A stretch of 64,000 nucleotides of DNA from JBKPNX01 sp046732855 (GTDB taxonomy: Bacteria; Pseudomonadota; Alphaproteobacteria; Geminicoccales; Geminicoccaceae), in assembly GCA_046732855.1 (NCBI GenBank), contig JBKPNX010000072.1:1-64000 (forward strand), in the 5' to 3' direction. A model generated the notes under the pieces. It saw only the letters and a list, made by a program, of their open reading frames with translations, made no database searches and was not told where the DNA came from. The stretch's first letter is position 1, and every line of letters starts with the position of its first letter. The position numbers were made by a program, and so were the translations under genes. Shown here in pieces: positions 32,773 to 40,246 of the stretch.

Positions 32773-33342
32773 TCAAGCCGCCAGGCGCACCACGCGCTCG
32801 TTCATCACCGTCTCGATCGGCGGGAAGGCGGCCTGCGCCGCTTCCGGTACGGGACGCCAGTCGCGCGCCGCCGGATCGCCCCGGAAATAGTCGAACGGCA
32901 ACGTTCCGGGCCCGCTCGGCCGTCCGACGATGATCCGGCCGACCATCCCAGCCATCTCATGCGGCGCGCAGAAATAGTCGTAGACGCCCGGCACTGTGAG
33001 GCTGACCTCGAACCGATCCCCCGGTTCCACGAGATAGCCGGAGTCCCACGGCTCGGCCGTTTCCGGAATCCGGAGCGCGTGACCGTCGTTGGCGGGGTGG
33101 TAGGCGGTCGAGGTGTGGACGTTCGCCTCGGTCACCCAGCGCACCGTCTGGCCCGGCTCGATCAGGATCCCGATCGGGTCGAACCAGACCTTGGTGCCGA
33201 GCGGATCGCTGCGCAGGCGGATCTCGACGACGGTCCCGGCTCGGGTCGGGCGCACCAGCGCGGGCACGGCGAGACCGGCGAGGAGGAGCCCGCCCGCCCG
33301 CAGCGCCGCCCGACGCGTCAGCCCGCTATTGCAGCTTGGCAT
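32773..33342 (-). CDS. Exported cupredoxin (plastocyanin-like copper protein)
   Basis: This 189-aa protein has a twin-arginine-like leader (LTRRAALRAGGLLLAGLAVP) and a cupredoxin domain. The type 1 copper ligands appear as His76 or His82 (NVHTSTAYH) and the C-terminal loop Cys125, His128 and Met133 in YFCAPHEMAGMVG (CxxHxxxxM). It should be a periplasmic electron carrier, or a copper-binding partner of a redox enzyme. The start overlaps the 3' end of the frameshifted gene by 17 bases, and the ECF sigma gene lies upstream on the same strand. The three look like one operon. The C-terminal 45 residues are an extra segment with no known role. Confidence 0.86.
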   Translation of the reverse strand: MPSCNSGLTRRAALRAGGLLLAGLAVPALVRPTRAGTVVEIRLRSDPLGTKVWFDPIGILIEPGQTVRWVTEANVHTSTAYHPANDGHALRIPETAEPWDSGYLVEPGDRFEVSLTVPGVYDYFCAPHEMAGMVGRIIVGRPSGPGTLPFDYFRGDPAARDWRPVPEAAQAAFPPIETVMNERVVRLAA

Positions 33343-33759
33343 CGCTCTCGGGGACGTGCCACAGCACGACGTGATAATGCGGCTGCTCCACGCCCGGGTG
33401 CCCGGCGTTGTAGTACATGTCGACGTCGACGACGTTCTCAGCGCCGACCGCGAGGCCGTCGTACTTCTTCTGCGCCTCGATGTCCGCGACCGGGATCATG
33501 TAGATCGTGCTGACGAGGCGGCCGTCGCGGTCGTAGGCGAGGAAGGGACCGGCCGGCAGCGTCGCCGGCTGCACGTAGAGCGTGCCGAGGCCGGGGATGA
33601 ACTCCGGCGCAGGGCCACGAGCTCGCTCACCTTCTGGTACCCGGCTGGAGGGTCTTCAGCGGCCACTCTGGCGGGTGCATTGGCCGCCTGGCTGGCGCAG
33701 GCGGCGCCGGTCAAGGCGAACAACGCCATAGCGGCTGTGGACAGAAAGCGCCTTTGCAT
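33326..33759 (-). pseudogene. Exported protein resembling TTHB210-like/DUF5602 domain, frameshifted
   Basis: The reading starts at ATG 33759 with a signal peptide (MQRRFLSTAAMALFALTGAA) and continues to GYQKVSELVAL. At about 33611-33617 the frame breaks. The sense continues in another frame with PEFIPGLGTLYVQPATLPAG, then YDRDGRLVSTIYMIPVADI and a histidine-rich end HPGVEQPHYHVVLWHVP, stopping at 33326. One missing base restores a protein of about 144 aa. The His-rich C-terminus resembles small periplasmic proteins annotated TTHB210-like, though I am not certain. The intact cupredoxin overlapping its end suggests the pair works together. A sequencing error is as likely as real decay. Confidence 0.68.
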
Positions 33760-33795
33760 TGGAGGCTCCTTTTCGCGGAAGTCGTGTTGCCGTCT

Positions 33796-34590
33796 TCAGG
33801 TGGGAGTCGAGCCGTCAGGCTCGTTGTCGGGCAGCGCGGGTGCAGCAGATGCATGACGTCCGCGCCGCGCCTCGTCGAAGGCAGGGCGGAGCCGGACGAG
33901 TACCGTCGCGACGATCCGATCGCACCGGTCGCCGCCGAACTCGAATGTGGCGGGCAGCAGGGCATCGAGTCGGGCACCGAGCGTCTCCTGGAGCCGATGC
34001 CGGGCGCGGTGAAAGCGCGTCTTCACGGTCTCCGGCCGGATCGACAGGGCTTCGGCAGTCTCGGCGATGCTCATGCCTTCGACCGCGCGCAGCACGAACA
34101 CGGTGCGAAAATCGTCGGGCAGCGCGTCGATCGCACCCTCGAGCAGGCGGCGCAGCTCACCGTTTCCGGTCAGGCGCTCGGGATCCGCCGGGCGCGGGGG
34201 CATCGTCTCGATCGGCCGCGCCGCGCCGTCTTCGCCGCCCGCGTACTGCTCGAGCGAGACCACCCGCCCCCAGCCGCGCAGCCTGCCGAGCGCTTCGTTC
34301 GTCGCGATCCTGGCGAGCCATGCCGCGAGACTATGCGGGCCGACGAACTGATCGAGACTGGCATAGGCACGAACATAGGTCTCCTGAACCACATCCTCGG
34401 CCTCGGGCCCGCTTCGCAGGATGCTGCGCGCCAGGCGGAACAGGCGGCGGTTGTGGCGGCGCATGATGAGCTCGAACGCCACGGCATCCCCGGCTCTCAC
34501 CCGCTCGACCAGCTCGTAGTCCGAGAGCGCCGCAGCCGCGGCTGGCGCGGACCGCGCTATCGGATGGAGACTGGAGCGTGGCATCGGCAT
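33796..34590 (-). CDS. ECF-type RNA polymerase sigma factor with C-terminal extension
   Basis: This 264-aa sigma-70-family ECF factor has region 2 at residues 28-85 (VERVRAGDAVAFELIMRRHN and GPEAEDVVQETYVRAY), a linker with SLEQYAGGEDGAARP, and region 4 (ALPDDFRTVFVLRAVEGMSI, then ETVKTRFHRARHRLQE). About 60 residues follow region 4 (FEFGGDRCDRIVATVLVRL), a conserved tail in some ECF groups that lack a membrane anti-sigma partner. It is larger than EcfG-type sigma factors and no NepR or PhyR gene is adjacent, so I do not call it EcfG. The downstream redox genes are its likely targets. It probably controls its own promoter (see 34596-34623). Confidence 0.9.
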   Translation of the reverse strand: MPMPRSSLHPIARSAPAAAAALSDYELVERVRAGDAVAFELIMRRHNRRLFRLARSILRSGPEAEDVVQETYVRAYASLDQFVGPHSLAAWLARIATNEALGRLRGWGRVVSLEQYAGGEDGAARPIETMPPRPADPERLTGNGELRRLLEGAIDALPDDFRTVFVLRAVEGMSIAETAEALSIRPETVKTRFHRARHRLQETLGARLDALLPATFEFGGDRCDRIVATVLVRLRPAFDEARRGRHASAAPALPDNEPDGSTPT

Positions 34591-34595
34591 GGCCC

Positions 34596-34623
34596 TTAGA
34601 TGAGGAAGTCGCCCAAAGGTTCC
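34596..34623 (-). promoter_or_regulatory. Candidate autoregulatory ECF promoter
   Basis: On the minus strand GGAAC (34623-34619) is followed by a 16-base spacer and CATCTAA (34602-34596). The -35-like half is typical of ECF promoters. The -10-like half differs from the CGTT of the EcfG sites in this window, which suggests its own sigma specificity. The predicted transcript would start at or within a few bases of the annotated ATG (34590). Confidence 0.5.
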
Positions 34624-34857
34624 CGAACATTCTCACCGCGAGCCCGGCAAGAGACGCCGCGAGCCGGCCGCGGGCGATTTGCTCGAGGCCACTTGCTGAT
34701 CCGAGCACCTGGTTCATCGGGCACTGAGATCATCGAGCGCAGCGGAGGCACTTGCCATCAATGACAGCGTTACCCTGAGTCGCCGCGCAGTTCGTCTGCG
34801 CGCGCCAGTGCAGCTGCGCTCCTGCCTGCGATCAAGAGCAACCCCCTTACGTAGCCT

Positions 34858-34882
34858 GGAACTGAGCAGGCTGGCGTGCGTT
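34858..34882 (+). promoter_or_regulatory. EcfG-type general stress promoter candidate
   Basis: Exact GGAAC-N16-CGTT on the plus strand, about 105 bases upstream of the ATG at 34988, with no other gene between. Confidence 0.65.
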
Positions 34883-34987
34883 TCGCGCTCGTAGTGGAGG
34901 CATCGCCGACCTTCGAAGGCTATCTCCACCCGCACGACCCAAAGGAAGCGCTGACGCGGCTGCTGCAGCCTCGCTAAGGATGGGGAG

Positions 34988-35716
34988 ATGGTGCTGAACG
35001 GGATTCAGTCGAAGCAAGCGCTGGTGGCATTTCACGGCGATCGAGCCCGGAAGGCGTTCTATCTGGACCGCCTGCGCAGCCACGTTCGCCGGGACGAAAT
35101 CGTTCAAGGCGCGGTCAGGTGGACCGCTGGCAGGGGCGGCGTGATCGGTTGCACGGTCCACAGTCATGATCGCGCGCGCTACGAGCCCGACCTCGGTATT
35201 CCGGCGGAGCTCGCCTCGCTGGAGGAGATCATCTTCGAACGGCTGCCGGCGGAGGAAGCCAAACGCTTCTCGCTTGAATTTCTCGAGGCCGTGCCGGTCG
35301 GGGCGGACCTGTCGTTCGTCTGGCCCGCGATCGCTCGCTGGCTGTTGATCGATCCAGAGCGCGGGATCATTCGCCTCGCGCAGACGGCCGAGACGCGCGC
35401 TGCCATCCACAAGGTGGCCGAGCTCTATGCCCGGGTGCTCCGGTGCGAGCCCGTTTCGCCACAGCAATTCCGCGATGCTGTACAGATCGCAGGACCGCTC
35501 GGGGAAGGAGTCGCTGCCCAGGTGGTCTCTGGCGCGGCCGAAGCAATATCCGACCCGATCCAGGTAACCGCATGGACGGTCGGCAGGGCCTGCTCGGTTG
35601 CGCCCGAGGAGATGTGGCCGGCAATCAAGTCCAGGCTGCTGGACCTCGTGCGAAGCGCCCGAGCGCATCGCTCCCCTGCCCCGTTGCGCCAGCTGCGCCT
35701 CGCTGCGGCAAGTTAG
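34988..35716 (+). CDS. Conserved protein of unknown function, predicted stress-regulated
   Basis: This 242-aa cytoplasmic protein has no membrane segments. It contains the conserved-looking stretch ALVAFHGDRARKAFYLDRLR, the segment EIVQGAVRW, GGVIGCTVHSHDRARYEPDL and GIPAELASLEEIIFERLP, followed by FSLEFLEAVPVGADLSFVW. I recognise the pattern (FHGD...YLDR...GCT.H....YE..LGIP...A.LE..IFE.LP) as a conserved hypothetical family found in many proteobacteria and cyanobacteria, without known function. GGGGAGATGG supplies the ribosome site. An exact EcfG-type promoter lies upstream. Confidence 0.75.
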   Translation: MVLNGIQSKQALVAFHGDRARKAFYLDRLRSHVRRDEIVQGAVRWTAGRGGVIGCTVHSHDRARYEPDLGIPAELASLEEIIFERLPAEEAKRFSLEFLEAVPVGADLSFVWPAIARWLLIDPERGIIRLAQTAETRAAIHKVAELYARVLRCEPVSPQQFRDAVQIAGPLGEGVAAQVVSGAAEAISDPIQVTAWTVGRACSVAPEEMWPAIKSRLLDLVRSARAHRSPAPLRQLRLAAAS

Positions 35717-35808
35717 ACGCGATCTGCACGGTCGTCGCCAGATCTGTGTCGCAGCAGCTGGCGACCCGGGTGACGACGCGTTTCGAGTGCGGCGGCCGGA
35801 GCGCTTTG

Positions 35809-35833
35809 GGAACCTCGCAAACGCCAGAGCGTT
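35809..35833 (+). promoter_or_regulatory. EcfG-type general stress promoter candidate
   Basis: Exact GGAAC-N16-CGTT on the plus strand, 71 bases before the ATG at 35905. Confidence 0.7.
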
Positions 35834-35904
35834 TCCTCGCAAGATCCAGTCCCGCGATGCCCTGCCCGAGGCGAGGTCGCGGAAACAGCAATGAGGAGAA
35901 AGTC

Positions 35905-36309
35905 ATGGCCATCCGCTTCCTGACCACGAGCGCCGTCGTCCTCCTGATCGCCGGGCCGGCTTTTGCCGACTGCAATCAGGAGATCGAAACTCTCAAGCAG
36001 GCGGTCACCGAGGCGGAGACCGGAGCGAGTACCACCGAGAGCGGAATGCCCGCAACCAAGCATCAGGAGCAGGTGCTCGCCGGCAATCAGCAGGGCGACA
36101 AGAGCACGGCCGGCGATGCGGCCGCGGGTCAGAGCGGCGTCCCGGCGTCGCCCCACCAGCAGCAGGTCCTCGCCGAGCCGGCGGCGGGCCCCTCAGGTCA
36201 ACAGGCGGCGGATCTCGTCACGCAGGCGCGCGACCTGGCTGCGGCGGGCAACGAGGAAGGCTGCATGCAGAAGATCGCCGCGGCGAAGGAGCTCCTTGGC
36301 CTGGACTAG
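35905..36309 (+). CDS. Small secreted protein with two repeated HQxQVLA motifs
   Basis: This 134-aa protein has a signal peptide (MAIRFLTTSAVVLLIAGPAF, cleavage near AFA-DC). The first Cys after it pairs with a single C-terminal Cys (EEGCMQK). In the middle the motif SGMPATKHQEQVLAG is repeated as SGVPASPHQQQVLAE about 40 residues later in a Gly/Ala/Gln-rich, probably disordered linker. The C-terminal helix ADLVTQARDLAAAGNEEGC looks like part of a small helical bundle. Function is unknown; it is periplasmic or secreted. GAGGAG lies before the ATG. An exact EcfG-type promoter upstream places it in the stress group. Confidence 0.8.
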   Translation: MAIRFLTTSAVVLLIAGPAFADCNQEIETLKQAVTEAETGASTTESGMPATKHQEQVLAGNQQGDKSTAGDAAAGQSGVPASPHQQQVLAEPAAGPSGQQAADLVTQARDLAAAGNEEGCMQKIAAAKELLGLD

Positions 36310-36384
36310 ACGGTCCGATGGCCTGTCAAAGGGTTTGACCTGGTTGGTAACCCGGTACCCTGGCGGTTATTGCGACGAGCACTT

Positions 36385-36416
36385 GGTATTGCGGCGAATT
36401 TTCGTGCCGCAATACC
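36385..36416. terminator. Perfect 11-bp inverted repeat, likely transcription stop hairpin
   Basis: GGTATTGCGGC and GCCGCAATACC form a perfect 11-bp stem around a 10-base loop, 75 bases after the stop of the secreted protein gene and 77 bases before the AsmA gene. Only TTTC follows, so it is a weak intrinsic terminator. It could instead be a protein-binding palindrome in the AsmA promoter. Confidence 0.5.
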
Positions 36417-36492
36417 TTTCAGGTTCGCGCTCTGACCGGCTCCTTCCGGCACAACGCGATCTGCCTGACTTGCCGTTAGCGAGGATGCGGCT

Positions 36493-39400
36493 GTGAGCAG
36501 GCGCGGCCGGTGGCTCGTCGGAACGCTCGGGACCATCGCCGTTCTTGTCGTCGGCGTGCTCATCCTGTTTGACTGGAACTGGCTGAAAGGTCCACTCGAA
36601 AGCCAGATATCGGAGCGCCTGGGCCGTCCCTTCCGGATTCATGGCGATCTGGACGTCGACCTGTCGCTGAAGCCCACGATCACCGTCGAGGGCGCCGAGC
36701 TCGGCAACGCGCCCTGGGGCAGCGATCGGCCCATGGCGAAGGTTGACCGCGTCGAGGCCAAGGTCGATCTGCTCAAGTTGTTTCGAGGCGACCTCGTGCT
36801 GCCGGAAATCAGGGTCACTCGGCCGGAGCTCTTGCTCGAGACGCGCCCCGACGGCCCTCCGAATTGGCAGTTCGGTGAGGCGAAAGAAACGACGGCCGGC
36901 CCGCCTGCCCTGCCGCGAATCGATCGGCTGGAGGTCAGCGATGCCTTGATCCGCTACCACGATGTGGGCAGCGGACGGGATGTCAGTGCCGACCTCAAGC
37001 GCATTGCCGGCCGCACGGACCCCGACCTGATGCTGAACGCGACCGGGAATGTGCAAGGGGAACCGCTCGATCTCGAGCTCACCGGTGCGGCGCTCGCCCA
37101 GCTCGAAAACGGCGCCGCGCCTTATCCGGCCACGCTCGCCCTCAAGCTCGGCCAGAGCGATCTGCGCGGCGATCTGACGCTCGATCTCAAGAAGGCGGTG
37201 CCGGCGATCCGCGCGAAGCTCGCTTCTGAGCGAGTGGTGACCACGGACTTGACGGCACTCTTGCAGGGTCAGCAGCGCCCCGACGCCACGCTCGAAAAGC
37301 CTTCCGGCGATACGGGACGTGCGCTTGAGCAAGCGTTGGCCAACGCCGGCCAGGCGGGAAGCGTGTTCGACCCCAACCGGCTGCCTGACCTCGACGGCGA
37401 GCTGCAATACGCGATCGCCGAGCTTCAGGGTCCCGACCTGACCATGCAGGACTTGAACCTTAACGCCAGCCTGCACGATCGGCTGCCAAGGCTCGCGTTG
37501 AGCGGCCGCGGCCAACACAAGGACAAGCCGGTCGTGCTCGACCTCAAGGCCGGGGCCGAAGGCGGTCAGGGATCAAATGCAGTCTATGCCATCGACGCGC
37601 GGATCGAGGCGGGAGAGACCAGGCTCGCCGCTACCGGAGCCATCGGCCAGCCGGACCGACTACAGGACGTCGAGGTTCGATTCGAGCTGACCAGCCCCGA
37701 CGCCACCGAGCTGCTGCGCGCCTTTGGCATGGATGCGCCCGCCCTGCCGTCGCTGCAGGCCGCCGGCAAGGTCGTGCGCAACGACCAGGTGCTGGAGCTC
37801 AACGACGCCCATGCGCAGATCGGCGAGAGCAACCTCACCGGGCGGATCAGCTTCGATCTCTCCAAGTCCCGCCCGTTCATCAGCGCCGATCTGCAAACGG
37901 ATGGGTTGCGGGCGCAGGACCTGAAGGTGGCGCCGTCCGCGCCCTCACAGCCTGCCGGCGCCGACGGAACTCAGAAGACGGCAAACGAGCCCGCCAGCGC
38001 TCCCGAAGGCTCAGCGGCTCTTATCGCCGCGGCGGGCATCAATTTCGATGCGCTGCCGAAAGTCGACGCCGACGTGAAGTTCCGCGGCAGCAAGCTCGAG
38101 GCGCCGGAGGCCCGACTTGCCCGGCTGGAGCTCGACCTGAAGCTTCGGGACGGAGTCGCGGTGATCGACGCGACCGGCAAGGGCACATTTCAGGGGCGGC
38201 AGCCAGTAGCGTTCGAGATCCACGCTGGAACCGAGGACAGCCTGAAGAATCCCAAGAGCCGCTATCCTCTGGACGTCAATTTGGCTGCGGGCGACACTCG
38301 CGCGACCGTGAAAGGCACGGTCGACCGCCCGCTCAACTTTACCGGGCTCGACGTCGACGTTGCTTTGCAAGGCCCCGACCTCGGAAAGTTGGGCGACTTG
38401 CTAAAGCTGCCGCTGCCTGGGACGCCCCCTTACAAACTTGCGGGCAAGGTCACGCACCAGGAGCAGAAGAAACGCTGGAACTTCGTCGCTCTTCGAGGCA
38501 CGGTCGGCGATAGTGATATCCAAGGGGATGTGTCCCTGGAGCTCAGCGCCGAGCGCCCGACGGTGCTCGCGGATTTGCGGTCGAAAACTCTGGATCTGGA
38601 TGATCTCGGGGTCCTCGTCGGCGCGCCGCCTGGTACTGGACCCGGCGAAACCGCCTCCCCAGAGCAGGAGCAGAAAGCGGCGCAGGAGGCGGCAGCGAAG
38701 GCGCCAATCCTGCCGGACAAGCAGTTCGACGTGCCGGAGCTGCGCGCGTTCGATGCCCGAATCTCATTCAAGGGTGAGACGGTCCAGGCGATGAAGCTGC
38801 CGCTCGAGCACATGGAGGCGAAGGTCACGCTGAAGGACGGCCACCTGAAGATCGACCCCGCGCGTCTCGATGTGGCGGGCGGCAATCTCGAAACCCGCGT
38901 CGGCCTCAACAGTCGAAGCGGCGTGCTCGAAGGTGATGTCGACCTCGCCCTGCGCAAGATCCGGCTCAACAAGCTGTTGGCGGCCTTCAAGGTCGACGTC
39001 GGCGCGATCGAGATGGAGAAGGAGGGGGTCGGTACGTTCGGCGGCGAGGCCAAGCTCACGATCAAGGGCAACTCGATCCACGACATGGCCGCTGCGGCTG
39101 ACGGCGACATCGCCGTGATCATGGGCGGCGGCCAAATCAATTCGCTGATCATAGAGGCGCTCGGGCTCGATCTCGGCGAGGTGCTTGCGGTGCTCGCGGC
39201 GGGCGATGAAGAAAAGGAAAAAGGCATGGTGCCAGTTCAGTGTCTCGTCAGCCGGTTCGACGTTCGGGATGGCGTCATGTCGACCAAAGCCCTGGTGCTG
39301 GAGACGAGCGACAGCACGGTCACCGGGTCGGGCACGATCGACTTGGGTAAAGAGACCCTGGACGTCACCCTGCTTGCGCACCCGAAAGACGCCAGCATAG

Positions 39401-39645
39401 GGGCTGCCAGCACGCCAGTCGCCGTCAAGGGCACGTTTCGCGAGCCGGAAATCGACGTGGTCTCGGAGGAATTGGAGGAGAAAGGGTTGGCTGCCCTCGC
39501 GCTTGGCGTGGTGCTGCCGGTGATCGGCGCGATACTCCCGTTCATCGAGACCGGCGACGCGCCGGGCGTCAATTGCGCGGCGCTCATGAGCGCGGCGCAG
39601 ACGGCCAGCGATAACGCGAAAGCGCCGCCGAGCGCAAATCAGTGA
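36493..39645 (+). CDS. AsmA-family protein (large, inner-membrane anchored)
   Basis: This 1050-aa protein has one N-terminal membrane helix (residues 6-28, LVGTLGTIAVLVVGVLILF) and a long periplasmic body typical of the AsmA/YhdP/TamB-like superfamily. The N-terminal AsmA signature is LKGPLESQISERLGRPFRIH, with DLDVDLSLKPTITVEGAELG after it. Repeating beta-strand segments follow, with linkers rich in Ala/Glu/Gln near residues 485-505 and 720-745. The C-terminal DUF3971/AsmA_2-like end has LVSRFDVRDGVMSTKALVLE, then GSGTIDLGKETLDVTLL. Relatives carry phospholipids between membranes or affect outer-membrane assembly. The start is a GTG; the hairpin at 36385 lies upstream. Confidence 0.88.
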   Translation: MSRRGRWLVGTLGTIAVLVVGVLILFDWNWLKGPLESQISERLGRPFRIHGDLDVDLSLKPTITVEGAELGNAPWGSDRPMAKVDRVEAKVDLLKLFRGDLVLPEIRVTRPELLLETRPDGPPNWQFGEAKETTAGPPALPRIDRLEVSDALIRYHDVGSGRDVSADLKRIAGRTDPDLMLNATGNVQGEPLDLELTGAALAQLENGAAPYPATLALKLGQSDLRGDLTLDLKKAVPAIRAKLASERVVTTDLTALLQGQQRPDATLEKPSGDTGRALEQALANAGQAGSVFDPNRLPDLDGELQYAIAELQGPDLTMQDLNLNASLHDRLPRLALSGRGQHKDKPVVLDLKAGAEGGQGSNAVYAIDARIEAGETRLAATGAIGQPDRLQDVEVRFELTSPDATELLRAFGMDAPALPSLQAAGKVVRNDQVLELNDAHAQIGESNLTGRISFDLSKSRPFISADLQTDGLRAQDLKVAPSAPSQPAGADGTQKTANEPASAPEGSAALIAAAGINFDALPKVDADVKFRGSKLEAPEARLARLELDLKLRDGVAVIDATGKGTFQGRQPVAFEIHAGTEDSLKNPKSRYPLDVNLAAGDTRATVKGTVDRPLNFTGLDVDVALQGPDLGKLGDLLKLPLPGTPPYKLAGKVTHQEQKKRWNFVALRGTVGDSDIQGDVSLELSAERPTVLADLRSKTLDLDDLGVLVGAPPGTGPGETASPEQEQKAAQEAAAKAPILPDKQFDVPELRAFDARISFKGETVQAMKLPLEHMEAKVTLKDGHLKIDPARLDVAGGNLETRVGLNSRSGVLEGDVDLALRKIRLNKLLAAFKVDVGAIEMEKEGVGTFGGEAKLTIKGNSIHDMAAAADGDIAVIMGGGQINSLIIEALGLDLGEVLAVLAAGDEEKEKGMVPVQCLVSRFDVRDGVMSTKALVLETSDSTVTGSGTIDLGKETLDVTLLAHPKDASIGAASTPVAVKGTFREPEIDVVSEELEEKGLAALALGVVLPVIGAILPFIETGDAPGVNCAALMSAAQTASDNAKAPPSANQ

Positions 39646-39981
39646 GACGGGCCAGGTCCTGACGCCGCTCCTTTGAGCACGGCGATCTTCCGGTCCGCAT
39701 GCGGAGTGGCGGACGCTGACGGTCCTTCGGTAGCTCGAGCGGCGCCTCGGCGATACCGGAGTGTCTCCTCATCCAGCGGAGGGACCATTCCGCTTGACAC
39801 TGACAGCCAGCCTAGCGTTTGACTGTGCACTGAACGAGCTGCTTCCGGGAACGGCCGAGTTCGCTGCCGTAAGGATGGGCGCCGCGCGCTCGAACGTCTC
39901 GACCCCGGACGATGGTGAGGGCTGCGGTCGGTTTCCCGGCGCAGTAGAGGCACACAAGGTACGACCAGGGTTCGTCAGACA
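39646..39981. other. Non-coding stretch after the AsmA gene
   Basis: No supported gene. A near match to the EcfG consensus lies at 39848-39871 (GGAAC-N15-CGTA). It has the wrong spacing and -10, so it is not called. Nothing else is recognised. Confidence 0.45.
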
Positions 39982-40218
39982 ATGAGACTGGCCTTGCTGC
40001 CGACCGGCGAGGCGGTGCGGCCGGACGAGGTCCGTCGCATCCGAATCGAGCCGGAGCGCTCGGTGCTCGAGCAGGAAGTCAGATGCTATGCGGTCGTGAT
40101 CGAGCTCGCCGATCAGCCGCCCTGGACCCTTAAGGGAGGGCTCGCGCTTGACGACGCCATTTCCCTCAGCCGGCGCTGCGGTCAGGCGGTGAACGAAGGC
40201 CTGGCACCCAAGGAGTAG
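39982..40218 (+). CDS. Small conserved-looking hypothetical protein
   Basis: This 78-aa protein has no signal or membrane segment. It has the amphipathic pattern VRRIRIEPERSVLEQEVRCY, AVVIELADQPPWTLKGGLAL and DDAISLSRRCGQAVNEGL, resembling a small alpha/beta fold. Codon use at third positions fits the local genes. No family is recognised. The following glycosyltransferase starts about 10-30 bases downstream, so they may be co-transcribed. Confidence 0.5.
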   Translation: MRLALLPTGEAVRPDEVRRIRIEPERSVLEQEVRCYAVVIELADQPPWTLKGGLALDDAISLSRRCGQAVNEGLAPKE

Positions 40219-40246
40219 CAACGATCGTGTGGCTTGCGCCGGCGCC

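Larger units (their letters stand above)
34591..34987. other. Divergent intergenic region with an ECF promoter and an EcfG-type site
   Basis: No gene is supported. The left part holds the GGAAC-N16-CATCTAA element for the ECF sigma gene. The right part holds an exact GGAAC-N16-CGTT site at 34858-34882 for the plus-strand gene at 34988. The middle is featureless. Confidence 0.6.

Noticed and set aside
33796..34590. Calling the ECF sigma factor EcfG itself
   Set aside because: It is about 80 residues longer than EcfG proteins, has a different C-terminal tail, lacks adjacent nepR or phyR, and its own promoter -10 (CATCTAA) differs from the CGTT of the EcfG sites.
39848..39871. Possible further EcfG promoter before the 78-aa gene
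   Set aside because: Only GGAAC is right. The spacer is 15 and the -10 half reads CGTA, so it fails the consensus used for the other sites.
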